NCBI GenBank assembly: GCA_024235875.1
Contig: JACKLP010000001.1
Span: 62,001 to 126,000 of the forward strand
DNA length: 64,000 nucleotides
Direction: 5' to 3'
DNA from: Burkholderiaceae bacterium
Lineage (GTDB): Bacteria > Pseudomonadota > Gammaproteobacteria > Burkholderiales > Burkholderiaceae_E
Position numbers and translations under genes: made by a program. This document shows, piece after piece, positions 43,592-52,384 of the stretch (position 1 is the stretch's first letter; every line of letters starts with the position of its first letter). The notes beneath the pieces are model-generated. The model saw only the letters and a program-made list of their open reading frames with translations. It did no database searches and had not been told where the DNA came from.

Positions 43592-44896
43592 ATGACAGTC
43601 GAAATGGAAAACCTTGAAGGCCTCGAGCGCAGACTACCGCTTTCGATCCCGGTGGCGGATGTCAACAAGGAGGTCGAGGCGAGGCTGCGCAAGCTCGCCC
43701 GCACCGTCAAGATGCCCGGTTTTCGGCCCGGCAAGGTGCCTCTGAAGCTGGTTCAGCAAAGCTATGGCTCGCAGGTCAATGCCGAAGTGATCGGCGACGC
43801 GGTGGGCAAGGCGTTCAATGACGCGGTCAACGCGGGATCGGTCCGCGTCGCAGGCCAGCCCCGGATCGAGCCGAGGGACGGCGCCGCCGAGGGCGAGTTC
43901 GCGTTTTCGGCCGTCTTCGAGGTCTATCCTGAGATCGCCGCGGTCGACCCCGCCGGGCTTCAGTTCGAGAAGGTCAGCTGCGCGATCGGCGATGCCGAGA
44001 TCGACAAGACCGTCGACGTGCTGCGCAAGCAAAGGGTCAGCTGGGCCGAAGTCGCGCGAGCCGCCCAGGACGGCGACCAGGTCACGATCGATTTCGTCGG
44101 GAGCATCGACGGCGTCGCCTTCCAGGGTGGCAGCGGAGAGAACTTCTCGGTGGTGCTGGGCGAGGGCCGCATGCTCCCGGACTTCGAGGCGGGAATCAAG
44201 GGCGGGAAGCCTGATGAAAAGCGCACCTTCCCGGTTGCTTTCCCCGCGGACTATGGTGCTTCCGAACTGGCGGGCAAGCAGGCCAGCTTCGACGTCACGG
44301 TCCGCAAGGTCGAGGAACCGATCCTGCCTACGGTCGACGCGGAGTTCGCGAAGGCCTTGGGCGTCGAAGACGGCGATGTTCAGAAGATGCGTGATGACAT
44401 TCGCAAGAACCTGGAAAGAGAAGTAGGGCAACGGATTCGTGGCCGGATCAAGTCCGGCGTCATGGAGGTGCTGGCTTCCAGTGCCGGGTTCGATTTGCCC
44501 AAGGCGTTGGTCGCGGCAGAAGGCGAAGCGCTTGCGGATCGAGCGCGCCAGGACCTCGCGGCTCGTGGCATGAATGTCAAAGACCTGCCGGTTCCCGCCG
44601 ATGCGTTCAAGGAACAGGCCGAACGTCGGGTCCGCCTTGGCCTGCTGGTCGGTGAGCTGGTAGAGAAGAACGACCTGCGCGCAAAACCCGACCAGATTCG
44701 CAAGCAGATCGAGGAGTTCTCACAGGCCTACGAGAACCCGGCCGAAGTGGTTCGCTACTACTTCAGTGATCGCGACCGGCTTGCCGAGGTCGAGGCCTTG
44801 GTGGTCGAGCAAAATGTGGTCGATTGGGCGCTGGAAAAGGGTCAGGTCACCGAGAAGGCCCTGACATTCGACGAACTGATGTCCGCCGCCGGCTGA
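43592..44896 (+). CDS. tig: Trigger factor
   Basis: Ribosome-bound chaperone and peptidyl-prolyl isomerase, 434 aa. The ribosome-binding signature is GFRPGKVPLKLV in the N-terminal domain. The FKBP domain lies near residues 150-240 (DGDQVTIDFVGSIDGVAF in part), followed by the helical C-terminal chaperone domain. ATG 43592 (MTVEMENLEGLERR) fits the family. The 224-bp gap after tRNA-Leu should hold its promoter, but I cannot identify it. It is followed by clpP and clpX. Confidence 0.96.
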   Translation: MTVEMENLEGLERRLPLSIPVADVNKEVEARLRKLARTVKMPGFRPGKVPLKLVQQSYGSQVNAEVIGDAVGKAFNDAVNAGSVRVAGQPRIEPRDGAAEGEFAFSAVFEVYPEIAAVDPAGLQFEKVSCAIGDAEIDKTVDVLRKQRVSWAEVARAAQDGDQVTIDFVGSIDGVAFQGGSGENFSVVLGEGRMLPDFEAGIKGGKPDEKRTFPVAFPADYGASELAGKQASFDVTVRKVEEPILPTVDAEFAKALGVEDGDVQKMRDDIRKNLEREVGQRIRGRIKSGVMEVLASSAGFDLPKALVAAEGEALADRARQDLAARGMNVKDLPVPADAFKEQAERRVRLGLLVGELVEKNDLRAKPDQIRKQIEEFSQAYENPAEVVRYYFSDRDRLAEVEALVVEQNVVDWALEKGQVTEKALTFDELMSAAG

Positions 44897-44909
44897 CCCC
44901 CGGCGCTCA

Positions 44910-44927
44910 GGCCGTGAAACAACGGCC
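44910..44927. repeat. Small hairpin between tig and clpP
   Basis: GGCCGT and ACGGCC pair around a 6-nt loop, 13 bp after the tig stop. There is no T tract. It could be a weak attenuator separating tig from clpPX expression. Confidence 0.3.
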
Positions 44928-44957
44928 GACGCATACGATGACTAGGAGCTGAACGCG

Positions 44958-45623
44958 ATGACCCGCAACAGTCTGATCGAGGACCTTGTCAACGCGCACT
45001 TGAGTGCCGAGAGGCAAGAGCCCCAGGGCCTCGGCATGGTACCGATCGTGATCGAGACCAGCGGCCGAGGCGAGCGCGCTTACGACATCTATTCGCGCCT
45101 GCTCCGGGAGCGCGTGATCTTCCTGGTCGGTCCTGTGATGGACCAGAGCGCGAATCTGGTCGTGGCCCAGATGCTGTTCCTGGAGTCTGAGAATCCGGAC
45201 AAGGACATCTCCCTCTACATCAATTCGCCTGGCGGATCGGTGTCGGCGGGTCTGGCCATGTATGACACGATGCAGTTCATCAAGCCCGATGTCACGACCC
45301 TGTGCATGGGAATCGCTGCAAGCATGGGCGCGTTTCTGCTGGCGGCCGGTGCCAAGGAGAAGCGATTCGCCCTGCCGAATTCGCGGATCATGATTCACCA
45401 GCCTTCGGGCGGTGCGCAGGGTCAGGCTTCGGACATCGAGATCCAGGCGCGCGAGATCCTGTACCTGCGCCAACGCCTCAATTCGATCCTGGCCGAAAAG
45501 ACGGGGCAACCGATCGAGCGGATTGCGACCGACACGGATCGCGACAACTTCATGTCGCCGGAAGATGCGGTAAGCTACGGATTGATCGATAAGGTATTGA
45601 CGAGCCGTAGCGAGGGCGCTTGA
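44958..45623 (+). CDS. clpP: ATP-dependent Clp protease proteolytic subunit
   Basis: ClpP serine peptidase, 221 aa. The catalytic triad is Ser122 (GIAASMGAF), His147 (MIHQP) and Asp196 (DTDRDNF), with the same His-to-Asp distance as E. coli ClpP. An N-terminal propeptide of usual length is expected. An AGGAG site precedes the ATG. It forms a unit with clpX, 47 bp downstream. Confidence 0.97.
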   Translation: MTRNSLIEDLVNAHLSAERQEPQGLGMVPIVIETSGRGERAYDIYSRLLRERVIFLVGPVMDQSANLVVAQMLFLESENPDKDISLYINSPGGSVSAGLAMYDTMQFIKPDVTTLCMGIAASMGAFLLAAGAKEKRFALPNSRIMIHQPSGGAQGQASDIEIQAREILYLRQRLNSILAEKTGQPIERIATDTDRDNFMSPEDAVSYGLIDKVLTSRSEGA

Positions 45624-45670
45624 TTTCCTGGCTTCGGTAGGCTTGTAGCGCGGCGCGCGCCGAGGGACTT

Positions 45671-46936
45671 ATGTCGGAGAAGAAGGGCTCGAGCGAGAAG
45701 CTGCTTTATTGCTCGTTTTGCGGGAAGAGCCAACACGAGGTTCGCAAGCTGATCGCGGGCCCGTCGGTGTTCATTTGTGACGAATGCATCGAGCTCTGCA
45801 ACGACATCATTCGGGATGAGACCCAGGCGGAGGTCGGTCCGGCCACCGTCAAGGGGGGCTTGCCGACACCGCAAGAGATCTGCGCGATTCTCGATCAGTA
45901 CGTGATCGGCCAGCAATCGGCCAAGCGAATCCTCTCGGTCGCCGTCTACAACCATTACAAGCGGCTGCGGCACAAGTCCAAGAAGGACGAAGTCGAGCTC
46001 TCGAAGAGCAACATTCTGTTGGTCGGGCCGACTGGATCGGGCAAGACGCTGCTCGCGCAAACACTGGCGCGCCTGCTCAATGTCCCGTTCGTCATTGCCG
46101 ACGCCACTACGCTGACCGAGGCCGGATACGTCGGCGAAGACGTCGAGAACATCATCCAGAAGCTGCTGCAGAACTGCAACTACGAGGTCGAGCGCGCTCA
46201 GAACGGGATCGTCTACATCGACGAGATCGACAAGATCTCGAGAAAGTCCGACAACCCGTCGATCACCCGCGACGTCTCGGGCGAGGGCGTGCAGCAGGCG
46301 CTTCTGAAGCTGGTAGAGGGTACCGTTGCGTCGGTTCCTCCGCAGGGAGGGCGCAAGCATCCCAACCAAGACTTCGTACAGATCGACACGACCAACATCC
46401 TGTTCATTTGCGGTGGCGCGTTCGACGGTCTGGACAAGGTCATTCGTGATCGATCGGAGAAGTCCGGGATCGGTTTCGGCGCATCGGTGCGAAGCGCGAA
46501 CGATCGCTCGGTGGGCGATGTACTTCGGACCGTAGAGCCCGAGGATCTGGTCAAGTTCGGCCTGATCCCGGAGTTGGTCGGCCGCCTTCCTGTGGTAGCG
46601 ACTCTCGACGAACTCGACGAGTCCGCGCTGGTCGAGATCCTCACGGAGCCGAAGAACGCGCTCGTCAAGCAATACCAGCGTCTATTCATGATGGACGGTG
46701 CCGAACTCGAACTGCGACCTTCCGCGCTGCATGCGATCGCAAGCAAGGCCTTGAAGCGAAAGACCGGCGCCCGCGGGCTGCGCTCGATCCTCGAGCAATC
46801 CCTGCTAGAGATCATGTACGAGCTGCCGAGCCTGCCCGACGCCCAGAAGGTGGTCGTCGACGAAACGGCGATCACGGGCGAAGGAAAGCCGCTCGTCATC
46901 TATGGCGACGCACCGAAGGTGGCCGGCTCCAAGTAG
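45671..46936 (+). CDS. clpX: ATP-dependent Clp protease ATPase subunit ClpX
   Basis: AAA+ unfoldase, 421 aa, delivering substrates to ClpP. The N-terminal zinc-binding domain has Cys14, Cys17, Cys36 and Cys39. Walker A GPTGSGKT, pore loop GYVGED, Walker B VYIDEIDK and a C-terminal small domain are present, along with the IGF loop used to dock on ClpP (SGIGFGA). There is a GAGGGAC purine-rich site before the ATG. Confidence 0.97.
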   Translation: MSEKKGSSEKLLYCSFCGKSQHEVRKLIAGPSVFICDECIELCNDIIRDETQAEVGPATVKGGLPTPQEICAILDQYVIGQQSAKRILSVAVYNHYKRLRHKSKKDEVELSKSNILLVGPTGSGKTLLAQTLARLLNVPFVIADATTLTEAGYVGEDVENIIQKLLQNCNYEVERAQNGIVYIDEIDKISRKSDNPSITRDVSGEGVQQALLKLVEGTVASVPPQGGRKHPNQDFVQIDTTNILFICGGAFDGLDKVIRDRSEKSGIGFGASVRSANDRSVGDVLRTVEPEDLVKFGLIPELVGRLPVVATLDELDESALVEILTEPKNALVKQYQRLFMMDGAELELRPSALHAIASKALKRKTGARGLRSILEQSLLEIMYELPSLPDAQKVVVDETAITGEGKPLVIYGDAPKVAGSK

Positions 46937-46963
46937 TCCTTGGTCGACCCTGCCCAGGCTTCG

Positions 46964-46977
46964 GAATCGGCCGATTC
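46964..46977. repeat. 14-bp palindrome in the clpX-lon gap
   Basis: GAATCGG followed directly by CCGATTC, perfectly symmetrical, 28 bp after clpX and about 90 bp before the heat-shock promoter of lon. It could be an operator or part of a clpX 3'-end structure; the sequence does not decide. Confidence 0.35.
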
Positions 46978-47069
46978 TGCTCGGCTCCCCCCCATTGGTC
47001 GGATGACCCCAACGGGCGACCGGTTCGCGGCCCTCGTGACTACGTTTGGGCGTATTCTGTGTCGACTCA

Positions 47070-47097
47070 CTTGAAAACGGCATCCGCGCCGCCATCT
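47070..47097 (+). promoter_or_regulatory. Sigma-32 (RpoH) heat-shock promoter of lon
   Basis: CTTGAAA at 47070-47076 is an exact RpoH -35. After 13 nt, CGCCATCT at 47090-47097 differs from the CCCCATNT -10 at one base. Transcription would start near 47104, leaving a leader of about 20 nt with GGAGA before the lon ATG at 47126. Confidence 0.78.
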
Positions 47098-47125
47098 GCC
47101 GTTGGAATGTCCCCTGGAGAGCTCA

Positions 47126-49537
47126 ATGCCCGAAACCCCGGAAATCCCCCAGTCGCTGCCCTTGCTGCCGCTGCGCGACGTCGTCGTGTTTCCGCACATG
47201 GTGATTCCGCTCTTCGTCGGTCGCACCAAGTCGATCAAGGCGCTCGAGTCGGCGATGGAAGTCGGCAAGAGCATCATGCTGGTTGCACAGAAGAACGCCT
47301 CCAAGGACGAGCCGACAGCCGATGACGTCTACGAGATCGGCTGCGTATCGAACATTCTCCAGATGCTCAAGCTACCGGACGGGACGGTCAAGGTGCTGGT
47401 GGAGGGCGTTCAGCGCGCCAGGGTCATGCATGTCGACGATGATGGTGAGCATTTCAGTTGTGTTCTGGCCCCGATCGAGACCCAGCGTCCAGAGGGCGCT
47501 GAGGTCGAGGCACTTCGCCGTGCGATCCTGGCGCAGTTCGATCAGTACGTAAAGCTGAACAAGAAGATCCCTCCCGAGATCCTCGCATCGCTCAACGGCA
47601 TCGATGAAGCCGGGCGACTGGCTGACACGATTGCGGCCCATCTACCGATCAAGATCGAGCAAAAGCAGAACGTGCTCGAGACCGCCGATGTGGCCGAACG
47701 ACTCGAACGACTGCTGACCCAGATCGAGAACGAGCTCGACATCCTGCAGGTCGAGAAGCGGATTCGCGGTCGCGTCAAGCGCCAGATGGAGAAGAGCCAA
47801 CGCGAGTACTACCTCAATGAGCAGGTCAAGGCGATCCAGAAGGAGCTCGGCGAAGGCGAAGAGGGTGCAGACCTGGAGGAACTCGAGAAGCGGATCCGGA
47901 CGGCGAGAATGCCCAAGGAGGCGCTGAAGAAGGCCGAAGCCGAACTCAAGAAGCTGAAGCTGATGTCACCGATGTCGGCCGAGGCGACCGTGGTCCGGAA
48001 CTTCATCGATGTCCTCGTTGGCCTTCCTTGGAAGAAGAAGAGCAAGATCAACAACGACCTGGCGAATGCCGAAGCGGTGCTCGACGAGGATCACTACGGC
48101 TTGGAAAAGGTCAAAGAGCGAATCGTCGAGTACCTGGCCGTTCAGCAGCGGGTGGAGCGGGTCAAGGCGCCCATCCTGTGTCTCGTGGGCCCCCCGGGGG
48201 TCGGCAAGACCTCGCTTGGCCAGTCGATCGCTCGTGCCACCAATCGAAAATTCATCAGGATGGCGCTTGGCGGTGTCCGCGACGAGGCCGAGATTCGGGG
48301 CCATCGCAGGACCTATATCGGTTCCATGCCGGGCAAGATTCTCCAGAACCTGTCGAAGGTCGGCGTGCGCAATCCGCTATTCCTTCTCGATGAAGTCGAC
48401 AAGATGGGCATGGATTTTCGCGGGGATCCGGCCAGCGCGTTGCTCGAGGTTCTCGATCCCGAGCAGAACCACACGTTCGTCGATCACTACGTCGAAGTCG
48501 AGTACGACTTGTCCGATGTGATGTTCGTGGCAACCGCCAACACCTTGAACATCCCACCGGCCCTGCTCGATCGTCTCGAGGTGATCCGGCTCTCGGGCTA
48601 CACCGAGGACGAGAAGGTGAGCATCGCCCAGCGCTATCTGTTGCCGAAGCAGATGCGGAACAATGGTCTCAAGCCGCAGGAGATGGCGATTGCGGAGTCT
48701 GCGATTCGCGACATGATTCGCTACTACACCCGCGAAGCCGGTGTCCGCGCGCTCGAGCGAGAGCTGAGCAAGATCTGTCGAAAGACGGTCAAGATGCTTG
48801 TCATGAAGAAGAGCGAGAAGAAGATCTCGATCACGGCAAGAAATCTCGACAAGTTTCTGGGCGTGCGGCGATTCACCTATGGCGTGGCGGAGCAGGAAAG
48901 CCAGGTCGGCCAGGTAACCGGCTTGGCCTGGACCGAGGTCGGAGGCGAACTCCTCACGATCGAGTCCGTGGCCGTGCCAGGCAAGGGCAAGACGACCTTT
49001 ACGGGCAAGCTCGGCGACGTCATGCAGGAGTCGATCAAGGCGGCCATGACAGTTGTTCGCCGACGTGCTCAGCGGCTGGGAATCCGTCCCGACTTCTATG
49101 AGAAGCAGGACATTCACATCCATGTGCCTGAGGGCGCGACGCCGAAGGATGGCCCCAGCGCGGGGATTGCGATGACCACCGCCCTGGTGTCGGTCCTGAC
49201 TGGCATTCCGGTGCGCGCTGATGTCGCGATGACCGGCGAAATCACGCTCCGAGGGGAAGTGTTGCCGATCGGCGGCTTGAAGGAGAAGCTGCTTGCAGCG
49301 CATCGCGGCAACATCAAGACGGTGCTCATTCCCGAGGAAAACGTGAAGGATCTCGCCGAGATCCCCGACAACGTGAAGAACAAGCTCGAGATCGTTCCGG
49401 TGAAGTGGATCGACCGGGTTCTCGAGGTCGCGCTCGCGGGTAAGCCGTCACCGTTGCCAGACGACGAAGCGCCATCCGGCGGCGAGGAAGTCGCATCATC
49501 GGGAAGCAGCGCGGCATCGAATCTGCGCGCGCACTGA
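47126..49537 (+). CDS. lon: ATP-dependent protease Lon
   Basis: Lon protease, 803 aa. The N-terminal substrate-binding domain (LPLLPLRDVVVFPHMVIPLF read in pieces) and a coiled segment precede the AAA+ domain with Walker A GPPGVGKT and Walker B LLDEVDKM. The protease domain has the catalytic Ser in DGPSAGIAM and Lys in GGLKEKLLAA. ATG 47126 has a GGAGA site 5 nt upstream; an in-frame TTG at 47102 precedes it but lies at the promoter's expected start point. Heat-shock control is indicated by the RpoH promoter. Confidence 0.97.
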   Translation: MPETPEIPQSLPLLPLRDVVVFPHMVIPLFVGRTKSIKALESAMEVGKSIMLVAQKNASKDEPTADDVYEIGCVSNILQMLKLPDGTVKVLVEGVQRARVMHVDDDGEHFSCVLAPIETQRPEGAEVEALRRAILAQFDQYVKLNKKIPPEILASLNGIDEAGRLADTIAAHLPIKIEQKQNVLETADVAERLERLLTQIENELDILQVEKRIRGRVKRQMEKSQREYYLNEQVKAIQKELGEGEEGADLEELEKRIRTARMPKEALKKAEAELKKLKLMSPMSAEATVVRNFIDVLVGLPWKKKSKINNDLANAEAVLDEDHYGLEKVKERIVEYLAVQQRVERVKAPILCLVGPPGVGKTSLGQSIARATNRKFIRMALGGVRDEAEIRGHRRTYIGSMPGKILQNLSKVGVRNPLFLLDEVDKMGMDFRGDPASALLEVLDPEQNHTFVDHYVEVEYDLSDVMFVATANTLNIPPALLDRLEVIRLSGYTEDEKVSIAQRYLLPKQMRNNGLKPQEMAIAESAIRDMIRYYTREAGVRALERELSKICRKTVKMLVMKKSEKKISITARNLDKFLGVRRFTYGVAEQESQVGQVTGLAWTEVGGELLTIESVAVPGKGKTTFTGKLGDVMQESIKAAMTVVRRRAQRLGIRPDFYEKQDIHIHVPEGATPKDGPSAGIAMTTALVSVLTGIPVRADVAMTGEITLRGEVLPIGGLKEKLLAAHRGNIKTVLIPEENVKDLAEIPDNVKNKLEIVPVKWIDRVLEVALAGKPSPLPDDEAPSGGEEVASSGSSAASNLRAH

Positions 49538-49551
49538 CGCCGTCGCCGACA

Positions 49552-49566
49552 GGGCGAATATCGCCC
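49552..49566. repeat. Short hairpin after lon
   Basis: GGGCGA-ATA-TCGCCC begins 14 bp after the lon stop. It has no T tract and lies just before the hupB promoter. It may stabilise the lon 3' end. Confidence 0.3.
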
Positions 49567-49576
49567 GGAGATCGCC

Positions 49577-49605
49577 TTGACACGGCGCTATCCGGGCGAT
49601 GTAAT
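49577..49605 (+). promoter_or_regulatory. Strong sigma-70 promoter of hupB
   Basis: TTGACA (49577-49582) and TGTAAT (49600-49605) with an optimal 17-nt spacer; one mismatch from consensus overall. Predicted transcription start near 49612, giving a leader of about 140 nt before hupB. Confidence 0.75.
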
Positions 49606-49752
49606 ACGCGGTCCGCGCGACGCTGGCGACCCGCTGCCATGGGTCCCCGACAGGGCATGCGAGCCTGTCGATACCGCGTTTGCTTCAATAGACTCCAGAC
49701 CGGACGCGAGACAGCGTCCTAAAGCAACCAATTAGATGCGAGGGGGTTCCAC

Positions 49753-50025
49753 GTGAACAAGACCGACTTGATCGACCACATTGCCAAGCAGGCAGACATC
49801 TCCAAGGCAGCGGCTGGCCGCGCACTCGATTCGCTCATCGGCGCGATCCGTACGACGTTGAAGAAAGGCGGCACCGTGACCCTTGTTGGCTTCGGTACCT
49901 TCGCAGTCGGCAAGCGTGCGTCGCGCACTGGTCGAAACCCGCGCACGGGAGCGACGATCAAGATCAAGGCGGCCAAGGTGCCCAAGTTCCGTCCGGGCAA
50001 GGCGCTCAAGGACGCGATCAACTGA
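49753..50025 (+). CDS. hupB: DNA-binding protein HU-beta
   Basis: HU family nucleoid protein, 90 aa, full length. The N-terminal helices MNKTDLIDHIAKQADISKAA and the minor-groove arm motif GRNPRTGATIKIKAAKVPKFRPGK (in pieces) are diagnostic. The start is GTG at 49753, preceded by an AGGGGG site. GTG is unusual for such an abundant protein, balanced by a near-consensus promoter. HU downstream of lon is the standard proteobacterial order. Confidence 0.96.
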   Translation: MNKTDLIDHIAKQADISKAAAGRALDSLIGAIRTTLKKGGTVTLVGFGTFAVGKRASRTGRNPRTGATIKIKAAKVPKFRPGKALKDAIN

Positions 50026-50032
50026 GAGCGGA

Positions 50033-50060
50033 TTGCCAACACGAAATTACCGTATATAAT
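50033..50060 (+). promoter_or_regulatory. Promoter of tRNA-Val
   Basis: TTGCCA (50033-50038), 16-nt spacer, perfect TATAAT (50055-50060). The tRNA begins 24 nt after the -10. It starts 8 bp after the hupB stop. Confidence 0.75.
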
Positions 50061-50083
50061 CTCGTTCGCTCGCATCGCAGCAC

Positions 50084-50159
50084 GGGTGCTTAGCTCAGTT
50101 GGTAGAGCGGCGCCCTTACAAGGCGTAGGTCGGGAGTTCGAGCCTCTCAGCACCCACCA
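50084..50159 (+). tRNA. tRNA-Val (anticodon UAC)
   Basis: 76 nt with encoded CCA. Acceptor GGGTGCT pairs with AGCACCC; the anticodon arm GCGCC-CTTACAA-GGCGT gives anticodon TAC. D-arm AGCTCAGTTGGTAGAGC and T-arm GAGTTCGAGCCTC are standard. First of a two-tRNA unit ending at the terminator at 50408-50438. Confidence 0.97.
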
Positions 50160-50320
50160 GAGTCATCCGATGAGCCGATCTCGAGAGTCGAAGATCCGGT
50201 CGAGTCGGTAGCCAAAGCCCGGTACCGATCGTGACAATCGGCACAAAGGGTTGCTTCGGCGAAGGGGCGAGCAAAAGAGATTTGGCCCAGCACCGGGCAC
50301 ACGGTGCGGGTCCGATACAT

Positions 50321-50397
50321 GGAGTGGTAGTTCAGTCGGTTAGAATACCGGCCTGTCACGCCGGGGGTCGCGGGTTCGAGTCCCGTCCACTCCGCCA
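50321..50397 (+). tRNA. tRNA-Asp (anticodon GUC)
   Basis: 77 nt with encoded CCA. Acceptor GGAGTGG pairs with CCACTCC; anticodon arm CCGGC-CTGTCAC-GCCGG gives GTC. It is 161 bp after tRNA-Val with no gene seen in between, and 11 bp before a terminator. Confidence 0.97.
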
Positions 50398-50407
50398 ATC
50401 TTGAGAG

Positions 50408-50438
50408 AGGGCGAACGCAAGTTCGCCCTTTTTATTTT
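50408..50438 (+). terminator. Rho-independent terminator after tRNA-Asp
   Basis: A 9-bp perfect stem AGGGCGAAC/GTTCGCCCT with a GCAA tetraloop is followed by TTTTATTTT. It ends 15 bp before the ppiD start codon. Confidence 0.92.
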
Positions 50439-50452
50439 CGAGACCACCGCAG

Positions 50453-52384
50453 ATGTTCGATTCGATTCGCAAGCACCAGCGTCTGTTGCAGTTCGTGCTC
50501 CTGCTACTGATCTTTCCCGCGTTCGCATTCTTCGGGATCTCGGGTTACGACCGCTTCTTTTCGGATCATGATGCGGTAGCGGTCGTCGATGGCTCCCCGA
50601 TCTCGGCGCAGGAGTACAGCGAGGCTCAGAGACGCCAACTGGAGCGCCTGCAGCAGATGCTCGGTGCAGCCGCGGACCCCGCGTTGTTGAACACGCCGCA
50701 GGCGCGTTCGGAAATCCTCGACGGACTGGTCTTGCAGCGCGCATTGGCGCTAGAGGCTCAGCGCGCGATGATCACGGTCCCCGATTCCAAGCTGCGCGAA
50801 GTGATCATGGAGATTCCTGGCTTGAAAGGGGCGGACGGGAAGTTCGATGTCGAGCGCTATCGTACGATTCTTGCCGGCCAAGGCAAGAGCGAGGCGAGCT
50901 TCGAATACGAGCTTCGCGGACAGATCGCCGTGCAGACCTTGCCCGATGGAATCACCGACAGTGCGGGGATATCGCAAGGGGTGGCGCGCGCGCTGCTGAC
51001 CGCATCCGAGCAGCAACGCGAGGTCGCCGAGTTGCGGTTCAAACCAGATGACTACATTGCCAAGGTGAAGCTTGCCGACGGCGCGGCCCTCAAGTTCTAC
51101 GAGGCGAACCAGAAGCGGTTCGAGACGCCCGAGTCGGCCGTTGTTGAGTTCGTCGTTCTTTCCGCCGACGAAGTCGCGAAGTCGATCAAGGTGGATCCCG
51201 AGCAGGTTCGAAGCTACTACGAGCAAAACCAGGCGCGCTATACACGCGCCGAACAGCGCCGCGCTCGGCACATCCTGATAGCGGCCGAGACGGGAGCCAG
51301 CGACGAGAAGAAGCAAGAGGCCAAGGCCAAGGCCGATCAGATCGAGAAAGCCTTGCGCGAAGGTGCCTCGTTCGAGGAGCTTGCCAAGACGCGCTCCGAC
51401 GACAAGGGCTCCGCGCGCGAAGGTGGAGATCTCGGCTATTTCACGCGCGACGCGATGGTCAAGCCGTTTGCCGACAAGGCATTCTCGATGAAGATCGGGG
51501 AGACCAGCGCGCCCGTGCGGTCAGACTTCGGGTATCACATCATCCGCTTGGTCGACATCAAGGCGGGACAGGTAGAACCCTTTGAGAAAGTTCGTTCGCA
51601 GATCGAGGACGAGATGCGACGCCAGCAGGCACGAGGTGAATTCGCGAAGCGGGCCGAGGGCTTTACCAACACGGTCTACGAGGTCTCGGATACCTACAAG
51701 ACAGCAGCAGAGAAGTACGGCGTTGCAATTCAGCGCAACGAAGAGGTCACGCGCGTGGGGGCCAAGAACCTGGCGGCCGACTCGCCCTTGAACAATCCGA
51801 AGTTGCTCAAGGCGCTGTTCTCGGAGGAGTCGATTCGGGAGCGTCGGAATACCGATGCGATCGACGTCGGGAACAATCGACTCGTGTCTGCCCGGATCAT
51901 TGCCCACAGGCCTGCGAAGACACCGCCGTTCGAGACGGTCGAGGCAGAGGTCACGTCGGCCCTGATGGCGCGAGAAGCCGCGCGCCTGGCTGCCAAAGCG
52001 GGGGCGGAGATGCTTGTCGTGCTGAAGGGCAAGGATGGGAAGGGCTCGAAGGCCGAGTTCTCAAAGCCGATGACGATCGGCCGTGGCGCCCGGGGAGCCG
52101 AAGGCATTGACCTCGGAGCGTTGGAGGCGATCTTCCGGCTGGCAAGCAAGGAGGTCCCGGGTTTCATCGGATTCGACCGCGGGAGTCTCGGCTACTCCAT
52201 CTTCCGGGTCTCGAAGATCGTAGAGCCTGACGCGGCGAAGATTGACAAGGCGATGCCGGCCTTTCGTGAACAGCTTGCTCGCATATACGCGCAGCAGGAA
52301 CTGGACGCCTATCTCAAGGACCTGAAGGCGCGCTCGAAGGTCGAGCTCCATCCGGAGCGGATTTCTGCTCCGGGCTCGAACTGA
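50453..52384 (+). CDS. ppiD: Peptidyl-prolyl isomerase / periplasmic chaperone PpiD
   Basis: SurA-N and parvulin protein, 643 aa, anchored by one N-terminal membrane helix (LLQFVLLLLIFPAFAFFG) with the bulk in the periplasm. The parvulin domain lies near residues 270-370 (RRARHILIAAE; GGDLGYFTRDAMVKPF; VRSDFGYHIIRL). PpiD assists folding of proteins leaving the Sec translocon. Its last 71 bp overlap convergent mnmH. The ATG is immediately after the tRNA terminator, so its promoter must lie in or upstream of that structure. Confidence 0.93.
   Translation: MFDSIRKHQRLLQFVLLLLIFPAFAFFGISGYDRFFSDHDAVAVVDGSPISAQEYSEAQRRQLERLQQMLGAAADPALLNTPQARSEILDGLVLQRALALEAQRAMITVPDSKLREVIMEIPGLKGADGKFDVERYRTILAGQGKSEASFEYELRGQIAVQTLPDGITDSAGISQGVARALLTASEQQREVAELRFKPDDYIAKVKLADGAALKFYEANQKRFETPESAVVEFVVLSADEVAKSIKVDPEQVRSYYEQNQARYTRAEQRRARHILIAAETGASDEKKQEAKAKADQIEKALREGASFEELAKTRSDDKGSAREGGDLGYFTRDAMVKPFADKAFSMKIGETSAPVRSDFGYHIIRLVDIKAGQVEPFEKVRSQIEDEMRRQQARGEFAKRAEGFTNTVYEVSDTYKTAAEKYGVAIQRNEEVTRVGAKNLAADSPLNNPKLLKALFSEESIRERRNTDAIDVGNNRLVSARIIAHRPAKTPPFETVEAEVTSALMAREAARLAAKAGAEMLVVLKGKDGKGSKAEFSKPMTIGRGARGAEGIDLGALEAIFRLASKEVPGFIGFDRGSLGYSIFRVSKIVEPDAAKIDKAMPAFREQLARIYAQQELDAYLKDLKARSKVELHPERISAPGSN

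Noticed and set aside
44913..44936. Heat-shock promoter for clpP (GTGAAA...GCATAC)
   Set aside because: Both boxes have several mismatches to the RpoH consensus, and a hairpin occupies the same bases.
46989..46996. CCCCATTG as a second RpoH -10 before lon
   Set aside because: No CTTGAAA-like -35 at 11-16 nt upstream.
43281..50397. tRNA genes as integration sites for an island
   Set aside because: No integrase, direct repeat of a tRNA 3' end or composition shift is visible near any of the three tRNAs; the flanking genes are core.
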